Positions 19,080-32,259 of a DNA stretch of 64,000 bases are shown piece by piece. The position numbers and the translations under genes were made by a program. The stretch spans positions 7,138,609 through 7,202,608 of the forward strand of contig NC_051126.1 in NCBI RefSeq assembly GCF_014839805.1, written 5' to 3'. Position 1 is the first letter of the stretch. Each line of letters begins with the position of its first letter. The notes below the pieces were generated by a model. The model searched no databases. It had not been told where the DNA came from and saw only the letters and a list, made by a program, of their open reading frames with translations. The stretch comes from Manduca sexta. Its lineage: Eukaryota; Arthropoda; Insecta; Lepidoptera; Sphingidae.

Positions 19080-22066
19080 AAAAAAATAATTTTTAGATAT
19101 GACCCGAACCGGACATTTTATTAATAGTAAATAGCTTTTCGGAGAACGCGGTACAAACTACAAACGGTTATTTTACCCTTATTCGCATGAGGCCGTTTAA
19201 GTAATCCTCTTTTGAAAAAGGGTAACATTTTGCGGCACGATTACAACTACAGGCTTATCCAGTAGTTATCTGTTTATCTTTTATATCCTTTCATGCTACA
19301 TTTCTATAATGAAAGAAGCTTATGTTTGTCCAATGTATTACAGCGGTCCCATCCCGCGACCACAATAGGTTGTCCTGTATGCCTCAGCCTGGTAATACAA
19401 ACATTATGTTTGTACAGTAAAGCACTTTGCAAATTAATTTTTTTTTTACGTGAAAACTTTTTTGGTATGTCCAAAGACTTGCTTTGTTGTGAGTTTTTTA
19501 TTTTTATAAAAACAAATTATTTTGCAAATATTCTATATATTTGTACAATAGAAGATAAATGTGTAAGTATTGTAGAGACGATTTATACACGTAGACGAAA
19601 GTTCTTTGTTGTGTGGTGTGGTGGTGTTTGGTGACATTTTTATTATCTGCTTACATAGCAAATTTATCACTTAACATTTGATTTATATTTATATTTTATA
19701 CTCGTGTGCCTATAATGCCTTATTTGTTTGGTAATGATTTAGAAAATACAGCAAGGGCTTATTATTAAAGCTAAACTATAATTTGAATAGCATAGATAAT
19801 AACATTAGCTTCTGACTAAATTACATTATTTGATAATATTAGCATAATGCGATTAAAATTGACATAAATAGTTACGTAACTGCGCCAGCACGACGTACAC
19901 GCTTATCTATTCCCAAGGGATAACTCGATACAAAAACTAACTTACAATATTTCTATACTCGTTTTACATTGTACAAAGCTTTGGTAAACTTGTCTCGTTT
20001 GTATGAATTCCATATTAGGCACCAGTGAATAATATTAATAAGTATTCCGTGCTGTTGAAGTCTTGAATGGTTATTGGTCGCGGATTATTCTATTCATCGT
20101 GGATCTCTTTGATGTGAAATGAAATGGATGTTTTTTTCATCTCAAATTACTATTAAGAAGGACATTTATATGAAAGAATAGGTATTAGACGTTGAGTTTT
20201 AGGCGGAAACCAAACAAATATACATTTTAAATAGACTGTTACACCGTCAAAGTTGAAGAAACCATGTATATATAGACTCATAATTCAATTGAGAAGCAAT
20301 ATTCAACGTTATTTTGTTAGGACAAAAGGTAAAAATTTTAATTATAGGCAAGAACAATCTATATATTATACTAGGTATTTGATTTGTAGTGATATCTTCG
20401 AAACCTCACCTATATTTTATATGGAATACATCACTAGTCCCGAATTTTTTGCAACGGTCCAGCGGCGGACTGCGAATATTTTGTCACACAAATCATTTTT
20501 CTAGAAGATTAAATGTCAAAACTGTGACCATTTATATTTGAGGCTAAAAAACGAAACAGAATACACTCAACTCATACACAACTCAGAAAAAATGACGTTT
20601 CGACCCTTTTGCGAAGAGATGATTATGCCTCCCATTAATTTAAATTTGGAAGCGATGTTAGGAATTTGAGGGGATTTAAACATTTATGAGTGGGTAAAAG
20701 GATTAGTTATTAGATTAAAGTAATTTAAGCGGGTCTGTCGGACAGATGGGTTCGGTAAGTTGTTAGAACGGAGTATAACGGACCTTTTGGCTTGCTCTTC
20801 ATCCTATACAAATGCCTTAACTCTCCAAGACTAAGTGACAGCAAAATGGGTTCACAATCAAAACATCGTTTTCTTCGTGTCTATCTCTTGGAAATGTTTG
20901 ATTTATGTCTAAAGTACCTAAAGCCGTTGTCGCATCTGTGTAGTTTGTAACATTCTCTACAAAGCTATTTATAAGCCGTTGATATTTTGTTAGTTGTAGG
21001 TATTTAATTCCCGAACAATATAACATAAGGTAAGTATTATAATGTTACAAGTTTAGTTTGTAGTTTCGTCATGGCCAATTAAATTACGTTTAGCTAGAGA
21101 AATAAGTACATAAAGACTCAGTATTTTATCTACCCTAAAAGATAGACACGCTACCTATTTATAAAAATCTGTTTCTTATGCATTTGAAAAACAACTATAC
21201 TCTCATATTCACAGGGTCATTTTGACATTGCGTTACTAAATTACCACTTATTTGTGTTCTTAAAAATATCACTTTACCATAATAAAACCGCAGGTGTAAA
21301 GTATAAAGGTGTAAATTTTGTACAAAATAATAATTAAAATTTTACACTACCTACTCTAAGAGAACCCGTCGCAGCAGCATTAGGTACTTCACTTTTAGTA
21401 AGAATTAATGTACTCAAGTATATCGCCAAATTCGCACTAAACTACAAAATGAACAAAAAATCAGATAAGTAAAATAGCGATTTTTGGTGAAATTTATATC
21501 TTATGCATGGAAGATTTTCAGCACATTGGTGCAGGTGTAAAGATGAGTACTTGGCTAGCAAAGTCATGCCTTATTGAGCTTATTGACTTTTATTGCTGTT
21601 GGAATTAAAATACGTAGTACATATTATATATCGATGAATTAAAGGGTGACATTTCCAAAGCCTATTTCTTAGTTAACATTACATTAGAACTAATGAATCA
21701 TAGAACGTTCAAATGCATTTAAAATGTCATTGCTCCGCATTGAAGATCAAATTTTAAAGCAATACTAGTCAACCTACTGCCATAGTACTACTGGAATACC
21801 TATTGCCACATAGAATATAAACGCCGATAATTACAAAGGCAGTTATCGCCCTGTCTGCAAAATCCAGATTGGCCACTCAGCAATTGCAAAAAACTAATAG
21901 ACTGTGCTTTATCGAGTAACAATAAAATCCACTAATTGACACTCCAGACTCGTTTGAAGCACGTTTTTACTAATAGTGTAGTGCTGGTAAATTGACCGTG
22001 CAATATTATTCATTTATTCTTTAGTAGTTATCCAGTGCTGTCAAGGTAGTGCTTTGTATGCAGATA
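19080..22066. other. Intergenic, no gene recognised
   Basis: 3 kb of AT-rich sequence. Short frames at 19293-19634 and 20253-20504 have no recognisable motif. 21611-21636 is an isolated, inverted end of repeat family D. Confidence 0.5.
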
Positions 22067-22386
22067 TTTTTTTATTGCTTTGAATCATAAGACGAGCTTG
22101 CCGTTCGCCTAATGGTATGTGATACGACCGCTCAACAACAGTAAAAACACCATCCAATACCTTGAATTACAGAGTATTGTTATGTTATATTGTTTGGTAT
22201 TCCACTGCGCTCGCCATCCTGAGACGTGAGATGTTAAGTCTTATTATGTCCATTAGTTACACTGGCTACAATGTCCTTCAAACCGGAACACAACAGTGAC
22301 TACAAACTGCTGCTCGGCGGCAGAAATACCGGCGGTGGTACCTACCCAGGCGGACTCTCAGATATGAGAAACCTACCACCAGTAAA
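22067..22386 (-). repeat. Retroelement 3'-tail family C, copy 3
   Basis: Inverted copy with the shared ATACGACCGC, GCGCTCGCCATCCTGAGACG, CTTCAAACCGGAACACAACA and GGTGGTACCTACCCAGGCGG blocks. About 320 bp, one of the longest copies. Confidence 0.8.
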
Positions 22387-23507
22387 TATCAATAAATTTC
22401 AATATAAAGTGTAAACTCGATCATCCCGTCCTTAGTTATTCGGATTCACGATTATCCAAATTGCTAACCGCGAGCCGCGACAGGATCAAACTTTATGCGT
22501 ACTCACAATCACGCCTTTACACCTAAAGGTAGTAGTAGTACAGACTAATGCACTAACATTTCATGTTCTATTCCGTCGTCTGAAAAAACTATATTAAGCT
22601 GTATGTACAGTGTTCGTGCAACAAAGAAATAAAGAACTCGGAGAAACACTAGATTTCACAAGCCCCGCTTTAACTGCCAGTTTGACACTGCTTTACATTA
22701 AATCCGGAACGAGCTGCGGCTGCATTTACAACCGCTGGCCCGATACCGTTTGTTTTGTGGTCGTTTTGTCGGGTGCCAACTACTTTCATGTCTTTTAGAA
22801 GTCGTAATCTGTGTACGGAATGGTACAAGTAGTCGTTTCACCCGTTCCTTTATGTTCATAATCTTACGCGTCTATGTGTTTTTCAATTCGAAGTTTCTGG
22901 TATTTCTGCGTCATTTTCGGATGCTGGTGGATGGTATAGTAAAGGTTGGATAAGTGACATAGTACTTGAAAGGATGAAAAGGAATTTAAAATGGATCAAT
23001 CGAGACATTAATGACATTACAAAATATGATAGGTATAGGATCGATCATATAAAACCATCAAACTTATTAATATTAATTAGTAAGCCGGGATCATGTTTAC
23101 GTAGCTTAAAAAAAACGTTATAATAACAATAAATTGAATAAGTAGTTTTTAAACTGAATTCATTAGTTGTAAACCTACAGCTAATGAACCAATGATAGTC
23201 TGTTTAAAATTTTATTAAGGCATAACATAATAAGGACAGGCAATTCAGGTTTTGCAAAGTTTTCTTTATTGTTGGATTTAATTATTCTTTGTAAAATGGC
23301 TTCTATTAAATACATAAATACTTAAAATGGATAGTTTTATAGTGGATTTGATTTAATACAATACAGTAAATCGATTCCAGTAATTTTACAGCTCCAACAG
23401 GCGGTAAGTCGGCTGCGGACGGCCGCCCCGCCGAGCGTGTTTTATTTCCAAAATAAATGGTTGTCTCATTCTAGAATATTTGTTTCAAGTATGTGCAAAA
23501 GCGACGA
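22387..23507. other. Intergenic with a GC-richer island
   Basis: 22610-22950 is less AT-rich than its surroundings and carries two overlapping chance frames (22610-22798, 22750-22953) without motifs. It could be regulatory or old repeat; nothing supports a gene. Confidence 0.4.
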
Positions 23508-23828
23508 TAGTCTAGTTGGGTATGGAACGGTCTGCCGAGACGAATGTCCGCAGATTCAAATCCCAAGGGCACACACCTCTGACTTTTCTAAAAAATCATG
23601 TGTGTATTCTTTGTGAATTTATCGTTCGCTTTAACGGTGAAGGACAACATCGTGAGGAAACCTGCACATCTGAGAAGTTCTCTATAGGAATTTCGAAGGT
23701 GTGTGAAGTCTACCAATCCGCACTAGGCCAGCGTGGTGGACTAAGGCCTAATCCCTCTCAGTAGTAGAGGAGGCCCGTGCTCAGCAGTGAGCAAGTATAT
23801 AATACAGGGCTGATATTATTATTATGTG
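23508..23828 (+). mobile_element. SINE family B, copy 2
   Basis: A-box-like AGTCTAGTTGGG, B-box-like AGATTCAAATCCC, body with AACATCGTGAGGAAACC and CCGCACTAGGCCAGCGTGG, and an ATTATTATT tail. The clearest copy for defining the family. Confidence 0.85.
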
Positions 23829-23904
23829 TTGAGGGTTAGAAAGTTTATTTTACATACTTACTAATACAAAATACTCATGTGGTTAGGATCCTGGTAGTAG
23901 GATA

Positions 23905-24122
23905 TATTTTATATTCGCCCGGATAATGACTACCGTACACAAGGGTTTAAAACTCGCCATAGTGGCCCACGTAAGTGTGCCACGTTCCGGGATCAGCCTG
24001 TGTACATCCGATTCCAACAGACCGGCATAATTGTGTCGACTGCTTCTCTCTTCAGTCGACATTCTATTGGTCCCCACTCCACTTACCATCAGGTGCAATG
24101 GCGTAACTTTGCCAAGTACGTA
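23905..24122 (-). repeat. Repeat family E, copy 1
   Basis: Reverse complement of the 34350-34566 copy: shared TGCACCTGATGGTAAGTGGA, ATAGAATGTCGACTG, GCCGGTCTGTTGGAATCGGA and CTATGGCGAGTTTTAAACC. About 215 bp. It resembles a widespread lepidopteran repeat; class not resolved. Confidence 0.7.
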
Positions 24123-26455
24123 AAAATAAATATGTAAATTAAAAATACATTCATAGTGACATAGCGTACATACGTGTACTGACAGCGTACATACCTGCAA
24201 AACTAAAATAATTATATTTTTTACAACGTTGAATTCTAACAGGCGGGATGAAATTTAAGATATTATCAGACTTTTTAACTTATTCATAAAATATTTACTA
24301 TAAATCTCGAAGCGTAGGTGATGAAAAGTTCATTAGTATTTTGTAAGATTTAGTTCATCAACTTGATGTGTATATTGCCGTCAGAGAAACTGATGACTAC
24401 ATAGTCTACACTAACCACCTAGATAGACTTCATTTAGTAAAAGGATAAAAAGTATATTATACAAGACTGATGAAATAACTCAACCTCTATATTTAGATAG
24501 GTATGTGGGACTTAACAATACAACCTGTGGAACAATGCACCCCTACTTACCTGAAAAGGGAGCAGGCATGATGCTATATAATTATATTTACACATATAAT
24601 TAAATCAGACGGTCGCTATATGACAATTGAGGGAAAAGCGATGGTCAAGTCCGGCATAATACATTAAATTATTATTGCATTCATGCAATCAATCTAAAAT
24701 TAATTATAGCAAATAATTGATATTAATCGTTCAATATCGTAAATAGTTTGAATTAGATTTGAAAAAAAAACTGTTTTAATTAAATATGTTCTGTATGAAT
24801 GAAATGAATGTGATTATTTATATAAGTAAGTCATTATCATAAGGCTTTGAGTGGGAAGTTTTTGTAGAGTTGTAATTAAAATATAATATTTTTGACGTAG
24901 TTTAAGCCATCGGTTACAGTGACGTTTAAAATATGATTAAAATACTTTTTGCCAAGACATTATACTTGGGAGTTAAAAAAAATGGTCCTAATTTGTAAAA
25001 AATACATAAGTTATGAAAACTCATTTCTCTCCAGTCTTAATATACCGAATGGTTAAGAAAGTACTGTTAAACTAATATTAAGTCAAACAATTTAAATATT
25101 CATTGAAGAAGACTTAATATCCTGTGATATATATTAATTCAATTTGCACACCAAATATAACGTAGAATCTTCTAATAGTGAGCCAGCGACATGCATAAAG
25201 TGCAAATAAATAAACAAATTAAGGATGTTATTCAAATCAATAATATCATATTTGTTATAATATCCACAAATTATCCTATCAAACAAACCGAATACATCAT
25301 AAATTTTAATCTAAACACTGCAACCAGACCACTGATCGAGTAAATTTCAAACAATGCACACGTAATATACAAAATTAATTTTGGAAACGGAACAAAGCAT
25401 TGTATTACAACTTACTTAGTCCCGAGGGAGCACTTCACTTTTGAACGTAATGGATAGGAAATTGTTCGCGAACACTAATATGTTTATGGCACTGCTCGCT
25501 CGTCCACATTCGATCGTACATGTGTGCGACATAGTTAAATTTACTGCAACATTCGCGTGCAAACGAGTTATTGTGTTCGGATGTTTAGGCGACGATGTAT
25601 TGTGCAGTTCACTAGTTAGAATTATATTGAGTAAGATGGTGGATTGTATTGTATCTATAAATTTAGTGGGTTAAATAAAGTGATCGTTAACTGTTATTAT
25701 TAGGAGTTATGTTGTATTACTTGTTTTATGTTTGCATTTCACAGTAATGCGAATTTAATGACCAATGGGTACTTACAAAATATTTAATTTAGTAGCATAA
25801 TGAACTTTATAAATGACATTTGTTGATCCTTATGTAACTGTAAAAATACAGTTCATTTAATTAAAACATCGATATATAATATGTATTACGTACATCGAAA
25901 ATAAATAAAGTTTATGTTATTTATTTAATATATAAAGCAAATATTTAGTCATCTGAATGGAATTAAATTTTATTTTTGATGACAAGCCTTAACTATGACT
26001 TCGTTTCCTTAAATAATTTCCTATATTTTAATTTACACTGCTCTTAAAATAGTATTTTATTTCCAATATCAACTTTGTGAAGCACTTCAGCACAACTCAT
26101 AAACAATACCTACTAAATCATCTTAAAAGACTTAAGATTCAGGCTTTAAACGCTATAAAAGTCTTCGGGGCCGAAGTAGATAAGTTTGCAAAGGGTCACC
26201 TCACTGTTGTCAACTAAGAGCCTCGGTCGAGATAAATTATAGAGTTTTTGATGGATGGCATTGGCGCGGAGTTTTAGAGGCGAAAAAATCACTAATGATC
26301 CGTGATTGAGTCGCTTGTAAAGTGTGGGCGTTTCACCTTTGAATATTATCGAATGTCGCTAAGTTGCGGCGTGAATTCGGCCCGCGAAGGTCATTGGTTG
26401 GTTGATTCTCTGTTACTTGTGAACTTTAAAATAAATATTTATAATTATTATACTG
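24123..26455. other. Intergenic, no gene recognised
   Basis: AT-rich. 25867-25893 is a lone repeat family D end. 26160-26410 is a GC-richer island with no ORF. 25441-25674 is an open frame starting at TTG with no motif. Confidence 0.45.
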
Positions 26456-26736
26456 GTCGGAGGTTTCATATGTGAGAGTCTGCCAGGGTAGGTACCACCG
26501 CAATGTCTATTTCTACCGCCAAGCAGCAGTGTGTATTTACTGTTGTGTTCCGGTTTGAAGAACATTGTAGCCAGTAACTACTGGACATAATAAGACTTAA
26601 CATCTCAGGTCTCAGATCTCAGGAAACAATAATTTATATTTGAAGTTGTTGGATGATGTTTCTACTGTTTATGGACGGTCGTATTGATTACCATCAGGCG
26701 AACGGCAAAGTTGTCATTCAAAGCAATAAAAAAATA
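26456..26736 (+). repeat. Retroelement 3'-tail family C, copy 4
   Basis: Sense orientation: GGTAGGTACCACCGCAATGT, GTTGTGTTCCGGTTTGAAGA, CATCAGGCGAACGGCAA, TCATTCAAAGCAATA then an A-rich tail on +. Confidence 0.8.
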
Positions 26737-27989
26737 ATTATTCACATTTATTACTTTCTGTAAATTTGGTTTCATCAATCAAAAGCTGCCCAAACGTGAA
26801 AGATTAGAGTAAAGTGAACACATAGTCATATAACCGATTCAGTCAGTACATCTCATTTCCCTTAAACTTGTATTACAGAAACAATTTTCGCTTTTAGTGT
26901 CGTAACTACAAAATCAAAACCGGTATATATTCGAAACATGTTAGCTGTAAGAGCTAAACGAAACTTGTTTCCAGCGTGTCACCCTTTATCGGGCGCTCCC
27001 ATACAACATTGGGGATGAGACATAAATCCTGAAATCGCATCCGACGCCAACCTTACAGGACGTTTTACGACCTTTTGAGAACACGTCCTCCCTTTGACAC
27101 TGAAGCGAACCGTGAAATGGAAAAGCTACAGAAGGTTTACACCTAAAATATTAAATTACGTTGCAAAATAAACACGGACTTTAATCGGCTTTAAGTTATT
27201 ATCAGTTGAAAGTATTTTTGTGTTTAGTATTTCGAACCTGCGTTTCCTTACTTTTCTTTGACCAAAATTTCGTCTGCGTTTTATGTTTGTGCGGATTTGA
27301 ATAATGTTGGCATGGTTAGGCATAAGTGTATACTGGCGAGGTTTATGAGGGATCATTTTTTTATTTTACATCTATCATTGATGAATGTCATGGAATGGTA
27401 TGGTATATTGTGTTTTTTTACAAAGCCATTTTTACCTTCGGGTTTTGAAACTTTACAGTTTTAGAGATCACATAAGTGTTAAAAAAAAAAACGAATAATA
27501 TATTAAAATTAAAAGGTCAGGACTTCAGCCGAATGTCACTCGTACCTAAGTTATGGTAAATGTCATAAAGATTATAATCATATCGGCAGCCATGAATAAG
27601 TCACATTCCTTGATAACCGCTTCTTTTTTGTAGGGTTACAAAGAATAATACAACTGATCGATACACTTTGATCGATACCGCTAAAACATTACCTATAGTG
27701 ATTTGATAAAATATGAAAATCAATTAATATCAGTTGAGTTTGCCAACAAAATATATGACATGAGTACTGCGTTAAAGCTTTGAATGCTTGAGTCTTAAGT
27801 GATCTTGAATACCTTTGAGCTACAAAACGCCACGTTAAGTAGAGGATGGTTTATGGACAGATTATTTTAGATTTTAGTCGTGAACAAATTTCTTGAAGCG
27901 GTAACAGACTTTCTGACTGACTTAAAACCGCTGTTACCAAGATAAGCCATCCATAATGGTGCTCTAATATTGAAGACAATAATATTATT
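26737..27989. other. Intergenic, no gene recognised
   Basis: AT-rich with a small GC-richer patch near 26980-27120. Frames at 27156-27356 (-) and 27258-27464 (+) overlap and look like chance. Confidence 0.45.
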
Positions 27990-28370
27990 TAAATAAAACT
28001 ATTTTGCGGATTTTATCGCTGTTTTTATATTATAATATTATCTCGACGTTTCGAGACTCGACTGACTGCCTCGGTGGCGTAGTTGTATTGCATGTCCGGT
28101 ATAATAGCGCTCTGAGGTCCTGGGTTCGAATCCCGGGTCGGGCAAAGTGATATTTGGGTTTTTCTGCTCAGTATCAGCCCGGAGTCTGGAATTTGTGCCC
28201 GATATGGCGATAGGCTCGCCCCCTATCACATCATGGGACGGAACATACTTGGCGAAAAGTGGGTGCCCTAGTTGCGCCTCTGCATACCCCTTCGGGGATA
28301 AATGCGTGATGTTATGTATGTCGACGTTTCGAAGACTTTGCGACCTTCGTGGTCAGGGGGCGGACTGAGG
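27990..28370 (+). repeat. Repeat family F interrupted by a SINE
   Basis: 27990-28053 (AATAAAACTATTTTGCGGAT..., ending TCGACGTTTCGA) and 28320-28370 (TCGACGTTTCGAAGACTTTG...) join into the family seen inverted at 30000-30100. TCGACGTTTCGA occurs on both sides of the SINE, consistent with a target duplication. Confidence 0.65.
28067..28320 (+). mobile_element. SINE family A, full-length tRNA-derived copy
   Basis: A box TGGCGTAGTTGT (28075-28086), B box GGTTCGAATCC (28123-28133), then a body nearly identical to the 10742 copy, ending GCGTGATGTTATGTATG. The low divergence suggests recent activity of the family. The ORFs across it are repeat-derived. Confidence 0.88.
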
Positions 28371-30551
28371 TTTTGGTCACCCGAATAGTCAACATTAAAA
28401 TATCTACTTACATTATGTATTTCAATGTCTTACATTCGCGAAATCATAACAAAGAAATTAATGGTCTGTAGTGACGCAGGGTGAAATTTTCCAAAAGGTA
28501 ACGCGAGGCAAAAATATGCCTTAATAATTGCCTTAGTTAACATATTGCGGCCAATTTAACAGAAAACAAAAACTAAGAAAAACGTAGTAGGGTTATATGG
28601 ACGCCACAGATGGTCTAAATCTTTTGTGATGGTGGTGATGGTCTAAAACTTTGTCACAAAATATAATTACGATTGTAAGGGATGTAGCCTATTATGTTAT
28701 AGAATATTATCGTGATAAATACGTCTATTATACGTTATAAAACTACCTTTCTGTGTAACATATTTTCCAACGAAACCCTCATAACTTCGTCACATAAATT
28801 ATACGAAAAGTCGAGAATAAAAATGCCGCGTAGAAAAACCGTGTCATTAGAGAATCCTATGTCGCCATATTCCTTGGAGCGTGATCAATTCTAACAGGTG
28901 TCATATTTCAATGGAATTTTCTGCTGTCCTAATTCGATCTGCCTAATGATTCGGAAACTAGCGATTCGGTGACATTATTTATCGGTAAAGATTGTCGTTA
29001 AGGTAACAGACGAGGCGTGTAAAGAACATTTCTTTTTTGTAATGGAAACGTAAATATAATTGTTTGTTACTGTTTTTCCTAGTACGGACATGTTTAGATT
29101 CTTGTAAATTCAGCGTGAGATATTTTTATTTATATAGCTTTTATTTATTTACGTAATAGCTGAACTGAACACTTCATAATATTATGATTATAACCAATGT
29201 TTAGTATTTCTATTTTAAGACAAATTTCAGTTAAAGCGTTACGTTTTTGGAATGAGCCATTAGTACAACCCATCCACTCGATATGGCAGTATAATAAAAA
29301 AAGAGCAGAGCAAAGATTTATGATATTTGCTTACACGTTATAATGCGTTCTTCACATAAAACACAAATATACTAAAGTAAATCTCATTTCGCATAATGTA
29401 CCTCGCGAACATCTGTTAGCTCTTCTCGTACAAAAACACAGTCATACAAAATAAGTTTGAATACTATTGAAACTTATTGCGTTGAGTATTGTATCCGATA
29501 TTGCGTTCACACCACAACACTTGGCAGGGTCTGTGGTTAAAGCAATATAGAGAGAAAGCGATATTTACTGAAAAATGTCTCTTTTTATTAAGAACATGTG
29601 GCTCTCGCAAGGTTCTATTTATCGATTTGCTTCTGTTTAGTTTTGTACAAGTTAGTAGGCAAGCTTGTATATTGACTACGTTTTATTGTTAAAGTAATGG
29701 TTTGACAATTTATTAATAATTTGCCTTAGTAGTCTCTTTATTTTATTTTCGAATATGAACTTATCAATATGTTCTGTTTCATAAAAAAAATTACGAAACA
29801 AAGCTCCTATTAGTCAAGACGAAAGTAGTTGATACAGCTTATACATAGTTTTATTTACTTATTTATTTTATTTCAAAACATCATCAGGTTAAAAATAATA
29901 CAACGACCTATCTTTAATAAACTATTAGGGTAAAGAACATTGTACTTATCTCTTAAAAGGAATCAGAACTTACTTCGAATAATTAATAAGGTACTTTAAG
30001 TCCGTCCCGTGACCATGTAGGTCGTAAAGTCTTCGAAACGTCGGAAGAATATAATAATATAAAAAAACCTATAAAATCCGTAAATAGTTTTATTTCCATT
30101 TATAATATTTGGTAAACATAAGAAATCATTATGGTACTTTATTTATATGATAAGATAATTAAGTATATATTTTTTTCAATTTTAAATAAGTATAATGGTT
30201 TGTTTTCGCCGATTCAAACGCTGTTAAGACTTAATATTCCTATAATTATTTCCAGACATGTATATTACTAGTGGCCTACGTTATATCCAAAAACATACAA
30301 TAACACAAAGCTTAATGTACTATATTGCGTTTACGACGTAATATTAACTATAACAATGTATTCGAGCGTCTAATTGTAATACCAAACAATAACTATTACA
30401 ATATACGAGCTTGCTAGTAGTATAAATTATTCGCAACTAGCTTAAATTCTATATGACCTCATCGTTGTAGTAATTACATTCTTAAGCCTCTTTTCTAACA
30501 TAGAAAATTCTGTCATTATTATGGACTTGTATTTTTTAAGGAAACTAGGAT
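28371..30551. other. Intergenic, mostly unique AT-rich sequence
   Basis: Contains an inverted family F fragment at about 30000-30100 (GACCATGTAGGTCGTAAAGT, then TTCGAAACGTCGGAAG). No gene-like ORF; the 28712-28894 frame lacks protein-like composition. Confidence 0.5.
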
Positions 30552-30853
30552 TTTTGTTTTGCTTTGAATGAATAGAAAAGCTTGCCGTTCGCCTGATGGT
30601 AAACGATAAGACCGCCCTTAAACAATAGATATACCATACAACACCTTGAATTCCAAAGTATTGTTTGGTATTCTACTGCGCTCGCCATCCATAGACATGA
30701 GATGTTAAGACTTATTATATCCAGTGGATACACTGGCTACAATGTCCTTCAAACCGGAACACAACAGTGACTACACACTACTGCTTCGCGGCAGACATTG
30801 CGGTGGTACCTACCCAGGCGGACTCTCGCATATCAGAGACCTATCACCAGTAA
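30552..30853 (-). repeat. Retroelement 3'-tail family C, copy 5
   Basis: Inverted copy with GCTTTGAATGAATAGAAAAG at its A-tail end, GCGCTCGCCATCC, CTTCAAACCGGAACACAACA and CATTGCGGTGGTACCTACCC. Confidence 0.8.
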
Positions 30854-31985
30854 AATAATAATAAGGATACGTAAAAGTAAGTCAAAAATGTTCATAAGTG
30901 CTATGAAATGCTAAGGACCGAGTGCCGACCTTTAAGAAGAAAGAATGGAGATACAAAAGAAAAGAGAATTTGTTGGGGGTGAAAATTCCACAAATTTAAT
31001 AGGAGACGAAATGACTAGAGTTCTAGAATGGGTGAATTTTTTCAAAGATTCTATGAAACGTAATAAGAAAGCTGGTAATCAGCACTTCTATGTGAGAATG
31101 GCACAAATCTAGATGACCTGGTTCATTCATGAGTACAATTATAGTAAAGTAGACTTACACAGAATTCTATTTACGTATTTGAGAGTTTGTTTGATTGGAA
31201 CTTAAAGATCCAAATATAAATTTCATGCTTTTGCGTCGGTGCAAATCCTTAAATTTAAATGTGATGTTTTAAGATAAAATTGGATTGTAATTATAAAATG
31301 TCGGTAGAGAATATATTTTTAATTCATTATATTGTTTGCTTTATTGTTTTAATATAATGATTCTGCTTTGCACATAGAAACTCCAGAAATGCAATATCCA
31401 TTATCCATGCAATATAATTAACTCAATTAGCGTATATAATATCGATAGACAATCAGTATAACATATTATTGATTGTTCAATTTATTTCATACAAATGTTT
31501 CTTATTGTATATTAGTTAAATAACAGTAATTACATAAAGCAATGTGCGTATAACTTGAGATCAAAATAGTATTTAATTCTAAAAGGAAACTAAAGTTCCT
31601 AATACTAAATATGTTTAGACCTCTATTTTTTAACAAACAGTTCTAAATTGTCTTGACTGAGATACTTTTTTAGACTTCTAATTTTAAACCTCAAACTGTT
31701 CCAAATTGTCTTGACTATGATACTCTTAGCCTTGTTACTAAGCGATATTATAAATTTATATACATAAAAGACAATAAATCTACCAGCGTTTGAACCTGTT
31801 AATGTATTTGGTTATATGTTACAATAACTTCAGCGGGTGGTGATTCACCATGTTAAATGGTTCGGAATCGCGATAGTTGAACTCACGCGAGTATTCATAA
31901 TGTGACGTGACCCGAAGATGCTGCGACATATCGAGGAATTTATGGATAGAAAATATAAATTGCGGAAGTATTGTTTGTAGACTGA

Positions 31986-32256
31986 CCCCCCTATTCATAG
32001 ACGTTATTTATCTAATGACAGAACATGGCTGTGATAACAAGTCTGTTTCTTAGCTTTGTTTATCTGACAGCTTGCTGTTTATTCAACTTTGTTTATCTGA
32101 CAGTCAAATAGATTCAAGTTGTATCTCAATATTAGCCAATCACAACGGCCCTACGTCTACGCACTGTGAAGGCTACCATGCTGTCAGCACTGAGAAACAG
32201 TCTTATTATCACAGCAAAGATAGAGCTTAAATAAATAACGTCTATGAATAAGGGGG
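31986..32256. mobile_element. MITE, 271 bp, with TGA target duplication
   Basis: Ends CCCCCCTATTCATAGACG and CGTCTATGAATAAGGGGG pair over about 24 nt (through ...TTATTTAT). TGA flanks both sides (31983-31985, 32257-32259). Subterminal GCTGTGATAA/CTGTTTCT words recur inverted inside the right end. An internal TTTGTTTATCTGACAG word is duplicated. Non-coding; a 3-bp duplication suggests PIF/Harbinger-like or related transposition, but the superfamily is unassigned. Confidence 0.82.
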
Positions 32257-32259
32257 TGA

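Noticed and set aside
28038..28368. Frames on both strands as small genes
   Set aside because: Entirely inside the full-length SINE copy.
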